64,000 nt of DNA from assembly GCA_030656215.1 (NCBI GenBank), contig JAUSOD010000056.1:1-64000 (forward strand), in the 5' to 3' direction. The notes under the pieces were generated by a model that did not search any database, was not told the origin of the DNA, and saw only the letters and a program-made list of their open reading frames with translations. The translations under genes and the position numbers were made by a program. Shown piece by piece: positions 6,326-14,494 of the stretch. Within the stretch, counting starts at the first letter, position 1, and each line of letters begins with the position of its first letter. The DNA comes from Azoarcus sp. Its GTDB lineage: Bacteria > Pseudomonadota > Gammaproteobacteria > Burkholderiales > Rhodocyclaceae.

Positions 6326-8524
6326 TCAGGCTTGCGGTGCGCGCACGGGCACCGGCTTGATCGGGATGAAATAGCCGTCGGCGCCGATCGGTGTCAGCGG
6401 CAGGCCGGACTTGGTGCGGCGCTTGCGCTCCTGGGCCAGCGGCGGGCAGGCGTGATCGTCGGTGTAGAGCACCATGCAGTCCAGACACAGCATGCATTCG
6501 CGGTGGTCGATGCGGCCGTCGGCATCGATCGCGTTGGAGCCGCAACCCTTGGCGCAAGCGTGGCAGGAGTCGCACTCCTGTTTGCGCTTGAGCCCGAACC
6601 AGCGGAAGGTCGAAGGCATGGCCAGCGCCGCGCCCAGCGGGCACAGGTACTTGCAAAACGGCCGCTCGGTGAAGATCGACAGCCCCAACAAGCCGGCGGC
6701 AAACAGGGTGTAGGGCCAGCTGCGGTTGAACAGTCCGACCAGGAAGGTGGTCTTGAACGGCTCCACCTCGGCGAGCTTTTCCGCGAGCCCCATCGAAAAC
6801 ACCGACACCGCCAGCAGGCCGAAGAACACGCCGTACTTCACCCATTTGAGCCGGTTGTGCCACTGCATAGGCACCACGAACTGGAAGCGCTTGAGCCCGA
6901 TCGCGTTCGCCACCTTGAACAGCAGTTCGGACAAGGAACCGAACGGACACAGCCAGCCACAGAACAGCCCGCGTCCCCACAGGAATACGGTGACGATGAT
7001 GAAGATCCAGAACAGGAAGATGAACGGATCGGTCAGGAACAGCTCCCACTGCCACTGGAACAGCAGCGAATGGAACCAGGTCAGCACCTGGGTGATCGAG
7101 GGCTGGGCGAGCAGGCCGAAACCGACGAAACCGATGCTGATGATCCAGGCGCTGTACTTGAACACATTCACCGGCCACTTGTTCTTGCGTGTGGAGCGGC
7201 GGGTGAGGGTGTCGCGCATCGCGTAGACCACGCCAACCGCGATCAGCAGCGCCGAGAACAGGCCGATCTCCAGCGCACGCATCTTCCACACGCGCACCCA
7301 TGGTGCGTCGGGCTTCTTGACTTCCGGCCGGCCGCCTTCGAGATAGCTGGGGGCGAGCCAGTATTCGGTGTCGAAGTTGGCAAAGCTGCGGGCGCCGGTT
7401 TCGCGATCCACCCGGTTGCCGAGAAACATGAACTTCCATGGGAACGCACCCGAAAAGGCCGGCGAGCGAACGATGAAGATCCCCGATTCGGTGAATGCAG
7501 GTGCGCCCGGCGCATTGATTCCGTACAGATTGAGATAGTCGAGGTCGCGGAAGGTGAAGGCGTCCTGCCCCTGACGGATCTGCACCCGGTCGTACAAACC
7601 GCCGCGCACGAAGCCGGAGCCCTTGAACGATTCGATGCCGCCGGTACGGATCACGAACAGGGCGTGTTCGCCTTCCTTGAGGCGGGCCATCAGCGCACGC
7701 CAGCCGTCGGCACCCAGCACCGCGCGGCCGATTTCGGGGTGATTGAGGTAGCCGTACCAGAGGTCAATGAACGGTGTCGGGCTGCGAGCCAGGCCAACTT
7801 GCTCGGCTTTCACCGTCAGCCGCTGTACCGCACCCTCCTTGACCATCGTTGCCCAGTCGAGCGCACGCCCGGCATCGACAAAGCGAGCCTGCGGGCGGAT
7901 GGTGGGTTCGAGGATCCCGACCTGGCGGGCCACTGCGGCCCCCGACATCATCATCACCTGATTCTGCGCGATCACGGTGACGGTGGCGCCGGAAATGGCG
8001 TCGAGGCCGATCATGTCCTCGTCGGGGCGCGAGCGGCCGATCTCGATGTTGTCGCCGACGAACTTGCCGAGGTATTGATCATTGAACCGGATCAGCGCCG
8101 ACTCGGGAATGCCGAGCAGCAGGATGGGTTCGGAATGTTTGAGGATCTTGACCCCGGCGAAACGGCCTTCGGTGTTCATGCCGATCAGTGTGACCACCGG
8201 CTTGCCGGAATAGGCCGGGGTGTCGGTGATGTCGGTCGACAGCATGACGTAGCCGAGCAGGGTGCGCTTGCCGTCGACCTCCGCGTAGCCCTCGACGTAG
8301 CGCGGTTGGCCCTTGCGCTCGGAGAACGCGGTCGCGCCGGGCAGCACCTCGCCACAGGCGACCAGATCGCACAATGCCGGGGCGCTGTTGATTCCTTCGG
8401 GCAATGCGGCCTCGTAGGCAGTCTGCGCGCTGGCGGAAGGGGCCGCACTCAGGCCGAGGGCAAGGAGCCCTGCGGAAATGAGCACTGAGGCAAGGGCGCC
8501 GCGCAAGGCGGTATACAACTTCAT
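6326..8524 (-). CDS. nosR: NosR, membrane flavo-iron-sulfur protein of N2O respiration
   Basis: 732 residues. The start at 8524 has GGAG eight bases upstream; the in-frame ATG at 8536 has none. Order: signal peptide (1-33); periplasmic FMN-binding domain with flavin attachment motif SGAT (Thr181); several membrane helices; two CxxxCP polyferredoxin motifs (CGWLCPFG and CKYLCPLG) on the membrane part; and a C-terminal ferredoxin domain with CDSCHACAKGC and CMLCLDC clusters. NosR feeds electrons towards NosZ and is needed for nos expression. The gene has its own FNR-type promoter and heads the nosR-orf-DFYL operon. Confidence 0.96.
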   Translation of the reverse strand: MKLYTALRGALASVLISAGLLALGLSAAPSASAQTAYEAALPEGINSAPALCDLVACGEVLPGATAFSERKGQPRYVEGYAEVDGKRTLLGYVMLSTDITDTPAYSGKPVVTLIGMNTEGRFAGVKILKHSEPILLLGIPESALIRFNDQYLGKFVGDNIEIGRSRPDEDMIGLDAISGATVTVIAQNQVMMMSGAAVARQVGILEPTIRPQARFVDAGRALDWATMVKEGAVQRLTVKAEQVGLARSPTPFIDLWYGYLNHPEIGRAVLGADGWRALMARLKEGEHALFVIRTGGIESFKGSGFVRGGLYDRVQIRQGQDAFTFRDLDYLNLYGINAPGAPAFTESGIFIVRSPAFSGAFPWKFMFLGNRVDRETGARSFANFDTEYWLAPSYLEGGRPEVKKPDAPWVRVWKMRALEIGLFSALLIAVGVVYAMRDTLTRRSTRKNKWPVNVFKYSAWIISIGFVGFGLLAQPSITQVLTWFHSLLFQWQWELFLTDPFIFLFWIFIIVTVFLWGRGLFCGWLCPFGSLSELLFKVANAIGLKRFQFVVPMQWHNRLKWVKYGVFFGLLAVSVFSMGLAEKLAEVEPFKTTFLVGLFNRSWPYTLFAAGLLGLSIFTERPFCKYLCPLGAALAMPSTFRWFGLKRKQECDSCHACAKGCGSNAIDADGRIDHRECMLCLDCMVLYTDDHACPPLAQERKRRTKSGLPLTPIGADGYFIPIKPVPVRAPQA

Positions 8525-8552
8525 GACCCGCTCCATAAGGAAATTACGATGA

Positions 8553-8594
8553 AGTCTATGAATTCACGTCGGTGATGTACTTGTTCCGGATCAA
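8553..8594 (-). promoter_or_regulatory. FNR/Dnr-type promoter of nosR
   Basis: On the - strand TTGAT-CCGG-AACAA (8594-8581) matches the FNR/Dnr palindrome at 9 of 10 positions. Exactly 22 bp further is TAGACT (8558-8553) as a -10 element. The predicted start is near 8546, about 22 bases before the nosR ATG. The layout is that of a class II CRP/FNR-family promoter. Confidence 0.8.
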
Positions 8595-8630
8595 TTCGTA
8601 TCTTTCGGTGCAATGACCTGTGCATGAAAG

Positions 8631-8658
8631 CACTCAAGGGGCTTGCGCCCCTTGAGTG
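8631..8658 (-). terminator. Strong hairpin between nosZ and nosR
   Basis: A perfect 12-bp stem (CACTCAAGGGGC at 8631-8642, GCCCCTTGAGTG at 8647-8658) with a TTGC loop lies 30 bases after the nosZ stop. On the - strand it is followed by only a short T run (CTTTC), so termination may be partial. It could also protect the nosZ message 3' end. Confidence 0.6.
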
Positions 8659-8688
8659 TTGATACGGTACTGCAGCAGTGCTTCGGAC

Positions 8689-10632
8689 TTAAGCTTCGAC
8701 GATCATGCGGCTGCGCATTTCGAGGTGCAGCGCATGGCAGAAGTGGGTGCAGTAGCACCAGAACACGCCCGGCTTGTCGGCCTTGAAGGTGACCGATTTG
8801 GTTTCCTGCGGATTGACGATGAAGTTCACGTTGTACTTCGGGATCGCAAAGCCGTGGGTCAGGTCCTCGATCTTGTCCAGGTTGGTCAGGATGATGGTGA
8901 CTTCGTCACCCACCTTCAGCTTGAACTCGCGCGGCTCGAAGGCTGGTGCCATCGAAGTCACCTTGACCGTGACCTTGTTGCCGTCGCGGAACACACCGGC
9001 TTCCTTCGGGTCCTTGACCGCCAGCGGGAACTCGTTGATGTCATACACTTGCTTGGGCTGCAGCAGTTCGCGCTTGAAAATGACGAAGTCGTGCGGCTCG
9101 GGGCGGACCGGGTGGTCGGCCACCAGCACCATCTTCTCGCCCGAGATATCGACAAACTGCTCGGTCTCGGCATGCAGCGGGCCCACCGGCAGGAAGCGGT
9201 CCTTGGAGAACTTGCACCCCACGCACAGCCACTTGCCGTCGGCGAACATGGTTTCCGATTGCGAGGCGTTGATGTGGCCCGGCTGGTAATGCACGTCGAG
9301 ACGGTCGACCACATACTGAGCGCTGGTGTCGCCGGCCGTAAACTTGATCGCCGCATCGACGTTCCACTTCACTACCTGGCTGTCGAGGAAGAGCGTGGTG
9401 TAGGCGTTGCCGCGGCCATCGAACGCCGTATGCAGGGGGCCGAGGCCGATTTCGACTTCGGCGACAATGGCCTTGTCGATATCGTCCAGCTTGCCGTCGA
9501 ACCAGTCCAGCACCTTGGTCAGCTCGATCACGGTGGCGGTGGGCGACAGCTTGCCGGCGCAGATGAAGTACTTGCCGTCCGGGCTGGCATTCACGCCGTG
9601 CGGGTTCTTCGGCACGCTGACGATGCCCACGAGTGCGGTCGTCGGGTCTGTGTTCGCAGCCCGGGTGGCATCGACCACCGGTACCTTGGAGGCGCCGTAG
9701 GTCTTGAATTTGCCATCCTTCACAGCCTGTTCGATACGGGCGATGTTGAAGAAGATGCACGCGTCGCGCTCGGCCGACATCATGCCTTCGTAATGATGGC
9801 CGCCCTCGGTGTTGTACTGGTTCGAGGCCGCGAGCTTGCCGTCGTAGGAGGTGGCGACGAGGTCGCAGTTGCCGTCGATCACCGCCTGCCAGCGCACGTC
9901 CATGGTCTCGGCATCGACGCACGAGAACAGGGCGCGATATTTTTCCGGTGAATCCAGATCGCGGCCGTCATTGGGCAGCGGGGTGTGGAACTCGGCGCCG
10001 CAGAACACGCGGGTGGTGTAGTTGATCGCCTGGTCTACCGGGTCGCGCTTGTCCGGGAAAATGCCGTGGAAGCCCTGAACATTGGGCAAGTCGGTGATCT
10101 TGTCGCAGATGAAGTAGTCGAGCCGGATACGGGCGATGCGGCTGTTGATCTTGTCGTTGATCCACGCATAGCGACCGTCGTAGTTGCCGTCCTTGTACGA
10201 AGCGTGGGTGTGGTGGGTGTCGCCGACGGTGTAGCGCAGGCTGCCATCGGGCTTGGTGCCCATGATCGCCTTCGATTCGTTGGTGATGCCCCAACCCACC
10301 AGTGCATCGGGCACGAAGCACGGCACGCGATGCAGTTCGCGGCCCGACGGCAGGCCCAGCACGCGGAAGTCGCCGGTGTGGCCGCCCGACCACAAGCCGT
10401 AATAGGTGTCGAGCTCGCCCGGCTTGAGGTGGACGTTGGCGGCGTGTGACGCTGCCGCCGCGACCGGGGCGCCGCCCGGTGCAGCCGCAGGTGCGGGCGC
10501 GTCCTTGTTGCAGGCCGACAGGCCGACCGACAGGCCGGCGCCGGCCAGGCCGACAAACGCGGCGCTGTTGAGGAACTTGCGGCGGCTCGGGTCGGGCATC
10601 TCGTCGACCGGATTCATCTTGGCTTCATTCAT
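8689..10632 (-). CDS. nosZ: NosZ, TAT-exported nitrous oxide reductase (clade I)
   Basis: 647 residues. The N-terminus has a twin-arginine signal (SRRKFLNSAAF) followed by a hydrophobic stretch, marking clade I NosZ, which crosses the membrane folded. The CuZ-centre beta-propeller carries the typical histidine cluster DTHHTHAS and NYDGRYAWINDK. The C-terminal cupredoxin domain holds the CuA motif CTHFCHALHLEM, where the residue between the two cysteines that is often Trp is His. It reduces N2O to N2 in the periplasm. It is a separate unit upstream of nosR with its own FNR-type promoter. Confidence 0.97.
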   Translation of the reverse strand: MNEAKMNPVDEMPDPSRRKFLNSAAFVGLAGAGLSVGLSACNKDAPAPAAAPGGAPVAAAASHAANVHLKPGELDTYYGLWSGGHTGDFRVLGLPSGRELHRVPCFVPDALVGWGITNESKAIMGTKPDGSLRYTVGDTHHTHASYKDGNYDGRYAWINDKINSRIARIRLDYFICDKITDLPNVQGFHGIFPDKRDPVDQAINYTTRVFCGAEFHTPLPNDGRDLDSPEKYRALFSCVDAETMDVRWQAVIDGNCDLVATSYDGKLAASNQYNTEGGHHYEGMMSAERDACIFFNIARIEQAVKDGKFKTYGASKVPVVDATRAANTDPTTALVGIVSVPKNPHGVNASPDGKYFICAGKLSPTATVIELTKVLDWFDGKLDDIDKAIVAEVEIGLGPLHTAFDGRGNAYTTLFLDSQVVKWNVDAAIKFTAGDTSAQYVVDRLDVHYQPGHINASQSETMFADGKWLCVGCKFSKDRFLPVGPLHAETEQFVDISGEKMVLVADHPVRPEPHDFVIFKRELLQPKQVYDINEFPLAVKDPKEAGVFRDGNKVTVKVTSMAPAFEPREFKLKVGDEVTIILTNLDKIEDLTHGFAIPKYNVNFIVNPQETKSVTFKADKPGVFWCYCTHFCHALHLEMRSRMIVEA

Positions 10633-10769
10633 GGTTCTGTCGCTCCCGTTTCTGGTGTGATCGGTGTTGGTCCGGGCATACGGTTCCAGCGTTGCGGCCC
10701 CATGCATGGCGCTGCAGTTGCCACCGGCTTGCCTGTACAAAGCGTCCTGTGACGTTTTGTCGCAGGTGC

Positions 10770-10811
10770 ACTCTAGGAGCGTGCAAACCCGAAATCCTTG
10801 ATATGCAACAA
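10770..10811 (-). promoter_or_regulatory. FNR/Dnr-type promoter of nosZ
   Basis: On the - strand TTGTT-GCAT-ATCAA (10811-10798) is an FNR/Dnr box with one mismatch. TAGAGT (10775-10770) begins exactly 22 bp after it, as at nosR and the cytochrome gene. The predicted transcription start near 10763 gives a leader of about 130 bases before the nosZ ATG at 10632. The box lies in the 233-bp gap shared with the divergent regB-like gene, so it could affect both directions. Confidence 0.75.
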
Positions 10812-10865
10812 GGACGCGGACGTGACGGAGGATTTCCATCATCATCCTGGCGATAGAGGATACGC

Positions 10866-12227
10866 ATGAAGATTTTCCCTCCCGACTTTCCTCCCGACTC
10901 ACCCTCTGGTTCGCCTCGCGACCGAGCGCCGACGTCCGCCCCAGCCTCGGCTCAGGCGATTGCTGCAGGGGGCGCACTGTCGGCGGTACGCACTGACCGC
11001 ACGCGGTTGTTGCACTTGCGCTGGCTGTCGGTTCTGGCGATGGGCGTGATCGTGGTCGTGGTGTTCCCGTGGCTGGCACCCGCCCATCCGCATGAGCCCA
11101 TGCTGGGTGTGGCGCTGGCGCTCACCGCGCTCAATCTCGCCTTGCTTGCGGGTGCCGCCCGCTGGCTCGCCGGACGGTGGGGGGCCTTCATGCAACTTGC
11201 GCTGGACCTGCTTGCATGGGGGGCATTCCTGTACTTCGGCGGTGGGGTGACCAATCCGGCGATCTCCCTGCTGTTGCCACTGGTGGCGGTGGGCGCGGCC
11301 ATCCTGCCCCCCCGTCAGGCGTGGAGCCTGATGGCGCTGGCGGTGGCGACGTACTCCGTGCTGTGGCAGTTTCACCACCCGGTGCAACTGACCGATCGTG
11401 CAATGGCGATGCATTGGCATCTGTCAGGGATGTGGTTGAGTTTTGTCGTTTCTGCACTGACCGTGGTGTGGTTCGTGGTGCACCTGAACGCGGCCCTGTC
11501 GCGACGCGAGCAGGCGCTGGCGGCGAGCAATGCGGCGCGCGCCCGTGATGCCTATGTGGTGGGCCTGGGCAAGCTCGCTGCCGGCGCGGCGCATCGGCTC
11601 GGCACCCCCTTGGGCACTTTGCGCATCCTCGTTGACGAACTTGTCCGTCGCCCGGAGCTGGCGCCGGAAGCGCGGGAGGATCTCGAGCTGATGCGCGAGC
11701 AGGTCGACCATTGTCGTGACATCCTCAATCAGCTCACCCGCGAGTCCGGGCAGCAACGCGCCGAGAGCGGTGGTGCGGTGAGTGCCGGTGTCTGGCTCGA
11801 CGCGGTGGTGGGGCGCTGGCGTATGCTGCGCCCCCATGCCTCGGCGCTGCTCGAGTGCACCCGGGATGCCGCTGCAGTGTCGATCGTGGCCGACGCCAGC
11901 CTGGCTGAAGCGCTCCACAACCTGATCGACAATGCGGCAAACGCGAACACAAAAATCGGTCGGGCCGAGGCGGTCGAGCTCGACGCCCATCTGGAGGACG
12001 ATCGTTTTGTGGTTGAAGTCGCGGATCGAGGCCCCGGCATGTCGGACGCGGTGCGCGCTGCCATGCGGCGGACGCCCTTCGGGGGCCAGGCTTCCGGGAT
12101 GGGGGTGGGCCTGTTGCTGGCGCAGGCGGCCATCGAGCATCATGGTGGCCGGCTCGATTTTCGTCCCCGTCCCGATGGCGGCACCATTGCACGCCTCGCC
12201 ATTCCCATACAGGCGCTTATCCGATGA
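10866..12227 (+). CDS. regB: RegB/PrrB-like redox sensor histidine kinase
   Basis: 453 residues. The first 50 residues are Pro-rich. About six membrane helices follow, with a GGVTNPA segment corresponding to the quinone-site GGxxNPF motif of RegB (last Phe replaced). The H-box is GAAHRLGTPLGT with His243. N-box LIDNAANAN and ATP-lid motifs DRGPGMS and GMGVGLLLA complete the kinase core. A Cys in EQVDHCRDIL lies near the RegB redox cysteine region. RegB senses the redox state and phosphorylates RegA. Unusually, Arg244 replaces the Glu that normally follows the phospho-His. The gene overlaps regA by ATGA and lies divergent from nosZ. Confidence 0.85.
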   Translation: MKIFPPDFPPDSPSGSPRDRAPTSAPASAQAIAAGGALSAVRTDRTRLLHLRWLSVLAMGVIVVVVFPWLAPAHPHEPMLGVALALTALNLALLAGAARWLAGRWGAFMQLALDLLAWGAFLYFGGGVTNPAISLLLPLVAVGAAILPPRQAWSLMALAVATYSVLWQFHHPVQLTDRAMAMHWHLSGMWLSFVVSALTVVWFVVHLNAALSRREQALAASNAARARDAYVVGLGKLAAGAAHRLGTPLGTLRILVDELVRRPELAPEAREDLELMREQVDHCRDILNQLTRESGQQRAESGGAVSAGVWLDAVVGRWRMLRPHASALLECTRDAAAVSIVADASLAEALHNLIDNAANANTKIGRAEAVELDAHLEDDRFVVEVADRGPGMSDAVRAAMRRTPFGGQASGMGVGLLLAQAAIEHHGGRLDFRPRPDGGTIARLAIPIQALIR

Positions 12228-12766
12228 GCATCCTTGCTGCACCGACCCTGCTGGTGATCGATGACGACCCGGCCTTCAATCGTGTGCTGGTGCGCGCGCT
12301 GGGGCAGCGCGGTTTCGTCACCCATGGCGCAAGCGATGCCGAAGCCGCGCTTGAGCTTGCGCGCAGCCAGACGCCGGAGTTCATCGTGCTCGATCTCAAC
12401 CTGGGCGGTGAGTCCGGTCTGCGCTTGATCCGGCCGCTGCTCGAGGCCAGCCCGGATGCACGCATCCTGGTGCTGACCGGCTATGCCAGCATCGCCACCG
12501 CAGTGGATGCGGTGAAGCTCGGTGCCACGCAGTACCTGGCCAAGCCTGCCGACATCGATGCGATCATCAAGGCTCTGCGCGCGGAAGAGGTGATCATCGA
12601 CGACCATGCGCCGGATGCGCCAATGTCGGTCGATCGCCTGGAATGGGAGCATCTGCAGCGCGTGCTTGCCCAGCACGAAGGCAATATTTCGGCGACGGCG
12701 CGCGCGCTGAAGATGCATCGGCGCACGCTGCAGCGCAAGCTGGCACGACCGCCGGCCGCAGAATAG
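12224..12766 (+). CDS. regA: RegA/PrrA-like response regulator
   Basis: 180 residues. A receiver domain comes first (acidic pocket IDDDPAF, phospho-Asp in VLDLNLGG, switch Thr in VLTGYAS, Lys in LAKPAD). After a short linker comes a Fis-type helix-turn-helix (GNISATARALKMHRRTLQRKL without its last residue). This short layout is typical of RegA/PrrA/ActR. Partner of the overlapping kinase gene. In relatives RegA controls respiration, denitrification and carbon metabolism; here the closeness to nosZ suggests the same. Start ATG overlaps the regB stop. Confidence 0.9.
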   Translation: MSILAAPTLLVIDDDPAFNRVLVRALGQRGFVTHGASDAEAALELARSQTPEFIVLDLNLGGESGLRLIRPLLEASPDARILVLTGYASIATAVDAVKLGATQYLAKPADIDAIIKALRAEEVIIDDHAPDAPMSVDRLEWEHLQRVLAQHEGNISATARALKMHRRTLQRKLARPPAAE

Positions 12767-12907
12767 ACCGCCACGATTGCTGACGCCGGCTTATTAACCC
12801 TGACCGGCGCCTGCAGCGATCGATTCGGCGTGTCCTGCGCCGCGCCTCATGCGCCGGCCCCGATGGACGGGTGGTCGATAGCGCGACGTCGGCGCGGATG
12901 AGATAGC

Positions 12908-13840
12908 ATGCGGGGCCCTTTCCTGCGACCGTGGTCTGCTCCCGCTCCGATGACTGCTTCCTCCGCCCACCCGCTCAAGGCCGACCTGCTGTTGCTCTTC
13001 GCCACCCTGCTCGCTGCGGCGGGGTGGGTGTTTTCCAAGGAGTCGCTGGCCGGGCTGCCGCCGCTTCAGTTCGTGGGCACCCGCTTTCTGCTTGCGGGGG
13101 TGGTACTGGTGGCCTTCAGCTGGGCCCAGTTGCGCGTGCTCGACCGCGACGCGTTCGGCCGCGCGGCGCTGGTCGGGGTGTTTTTTGCCGCGGCAATGGC
13201 ACTGTGGATCATGGGCTTGCAGCATGCGTCCCATGTGGGCGAGGGGGCGTTCATCGCCAGCCTCGGGATCGTGCTGGTGCCGGTGTTCGCGCGTTTCTTC
13301 TTCGGCGAGCATCCGCCGACGAGCACCTGGGTTGCGTTGCCGGTGGCGCTGGCTGGCTTCGGCTGCCTGTCGCTCGCCCATGGTTTTCGGGTCGAGCCCG
13401 GGCAGTGGTTCTTCTTCGCCGCGGCACTGATCTTCGCCTTCCTGTTCAACCTCAATTCAAGGGTTGTGCGCGGGATCCCGGTGCTGGCGCTGAGTGCGAT
13501 CCAGGTGCTCGTGGTCGGGGTGCTGATCCTGCCGGCATCGATGCTGTTCGAGACCTGGCCGGACACGGTGGCCACGCCGATTCTGTTCTGGCTGTTCGCC
13601 AGCGCGATCATCGCCACCACGCTGCGTTTTCTGGTTCAGCTGCATGGCCAGAGCCTGACCACGCCGAGCCACGCCGCCATCATCCTGATGCTGGAGCCGA
13701 TGTGGACGGCGCTGGTGGCCGCATGGTGGTTTGGTGAAACCATGAGCGGAATCCAGTTTGTCGGCTGCGCGCTGATTTCGCTGGCCCTGGTGCTGAGCCG
13801 CTGGAGCTGGATCCGCGGCGCGCTGAAGGCGATGTTCTGA
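12908..13840 (+). CDS. EamA/DMT-family inner-membrane transporter
   Basis: 310 residues from 12908; an ATG at 12950 would give 296 and a more usual N-terminus, and neither has a strong ribosome site. About ten hydrophobic helices in two EamA repeats are visible, with KADLLLLFATLLAAAGWVF at the first helix and HAAIILMLEPMWTALVA in the ninth, typical of drug/metabolite exporters. The substrate cannot be told. It is monocistronic and convergent with alkB, the two stop codons touching. Confidence 0.85.
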   Translation: MRGPFLRPWSAPAPMTASSAHPLKADLLLLFATLLAAAGWVFSKESLAGLPPLQFVGTRFLLAGVVLVAFSWAQLRVLDRDAFGRAALVGVFFAAAMALWIMGLQHASHVGEGAFIASLGIVLVPVFARFFFGEHPPTSTWVALPVALAGFGCLSLAHGFRVEPGQWFFFAAALIFAFLFNLNSRVVRGIPVLALSAIQVLVVGVLILPASMLFETWPDTVATPILFWLFASAIIATTLRFLVQLHGQSLTTPSHAAIILMLEPMWTALVAAWWFGETMSGIQFVGCALISLALVLSRWSWIRGALKAMF

Positions 13841-14494
13841 TCAGCCCGCCTTGCGCAGGGTGAGGTTGACGCGGTATTCGCCGGTCAGGGGGTGACTGGC
13901 TTCCTTGAGCGGCAGCACGCTGTGAAAGCGCAAGCGTGCCGGCCCGCCCCACACCACGACGTCGCCATGGAACAGCGGGATGCGCAGCGAGCGGTCGCCA
14001 CGCTGCAGGCCACCGAACAGAAAGACGGCCGGAATACCGAGCGAGACCGAGACGATGGGTGCGCTGAAGTCGCGCTCGTTGCGGTCCTGGTGCAGGGACA
14101 GGCGGGTGCCCGGCGCATAGCGGTTGATCAGGCAGGCATCGGGCACGAAGCCAGGGAAACCGGCCTGCACCGCCGCATCGCCGGCCAGACGCAGCAGGCA
14201 GGGTGGTATCGATGGCCACGCTTCGTCGCTGTCCGGGTCGCGCGCCGCATAGCGATAGCCGCGGCGATCGCTGACCCAGCCGAGTGCGCCGCAGTTGCTC
14301 ATCGCCACCGACATGCGAAAGCCGCCGGGTGTTTCCATGTGGCGGAACGGCGCGCGGGCGGTCACCGTCGCCAGCGCACCGAGCAGCGCATGTGCATCTG
14401 CTGCGGCGAAGGCGCGCAGCACGACAGCGCCCGCTGCCAGCGCTTCGACGCGTTGCGTGGTGTCTTCGAGTCCGCCGAACAGATCCGGCGTCAT
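13841..14494 (-). CDS. alkB: AlkB, alpha-ketoglutarate-dependent DNA/RNA alkylation repair dioxygenase
   Basis: 217 residues, the size of E. coli AlkB. Iron ligands appear in LHQDRNE (His and Asp) and FHSVLP (His); the 2-oxoglutarate-binding segments INRYAPG and RVNLTLRK are also present. It oxidatively removes 1-methyladenine and 3-methylcytosine lesions. It overlaps ada by ATGA, so both are made from one adaptive-response operon as in E. coli. Confidence 0.95.
   Translation of the reverse strand: MTPDLFGGLEDTTQRVEALAAGAVVLRAFAAADAHALLGALATVTARAPFRHMETPGGFRMSVAMSNCGALGWVSDRRGYRYAARDPDSDEAWPSIPPCLLRLAGDAAVQAGFPGFVPDACLINRYAPGTRLSLHQDRNERDFSAPIVSVSLGIPAVFLFGGLQRGDRSLRIPLFHGDVVVWGGPARLRFHSVLPLKEASHPLTGEYRVNLTLRKAG

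Noticed and set aside
6284-8488. 734-codon open frame opposite nosR
   Set aside because: It is the mirror of a clear NosR protein; its translation is rich in His, Gln, Glu and Arg with no domain, as expected for antisense frames in high-GC genes.
8656-9951. 431-codon open frame opposite nosZ
   Set aside because: Antisense to the NosZ beta-propeller, no recognisable domain or ribosome site.
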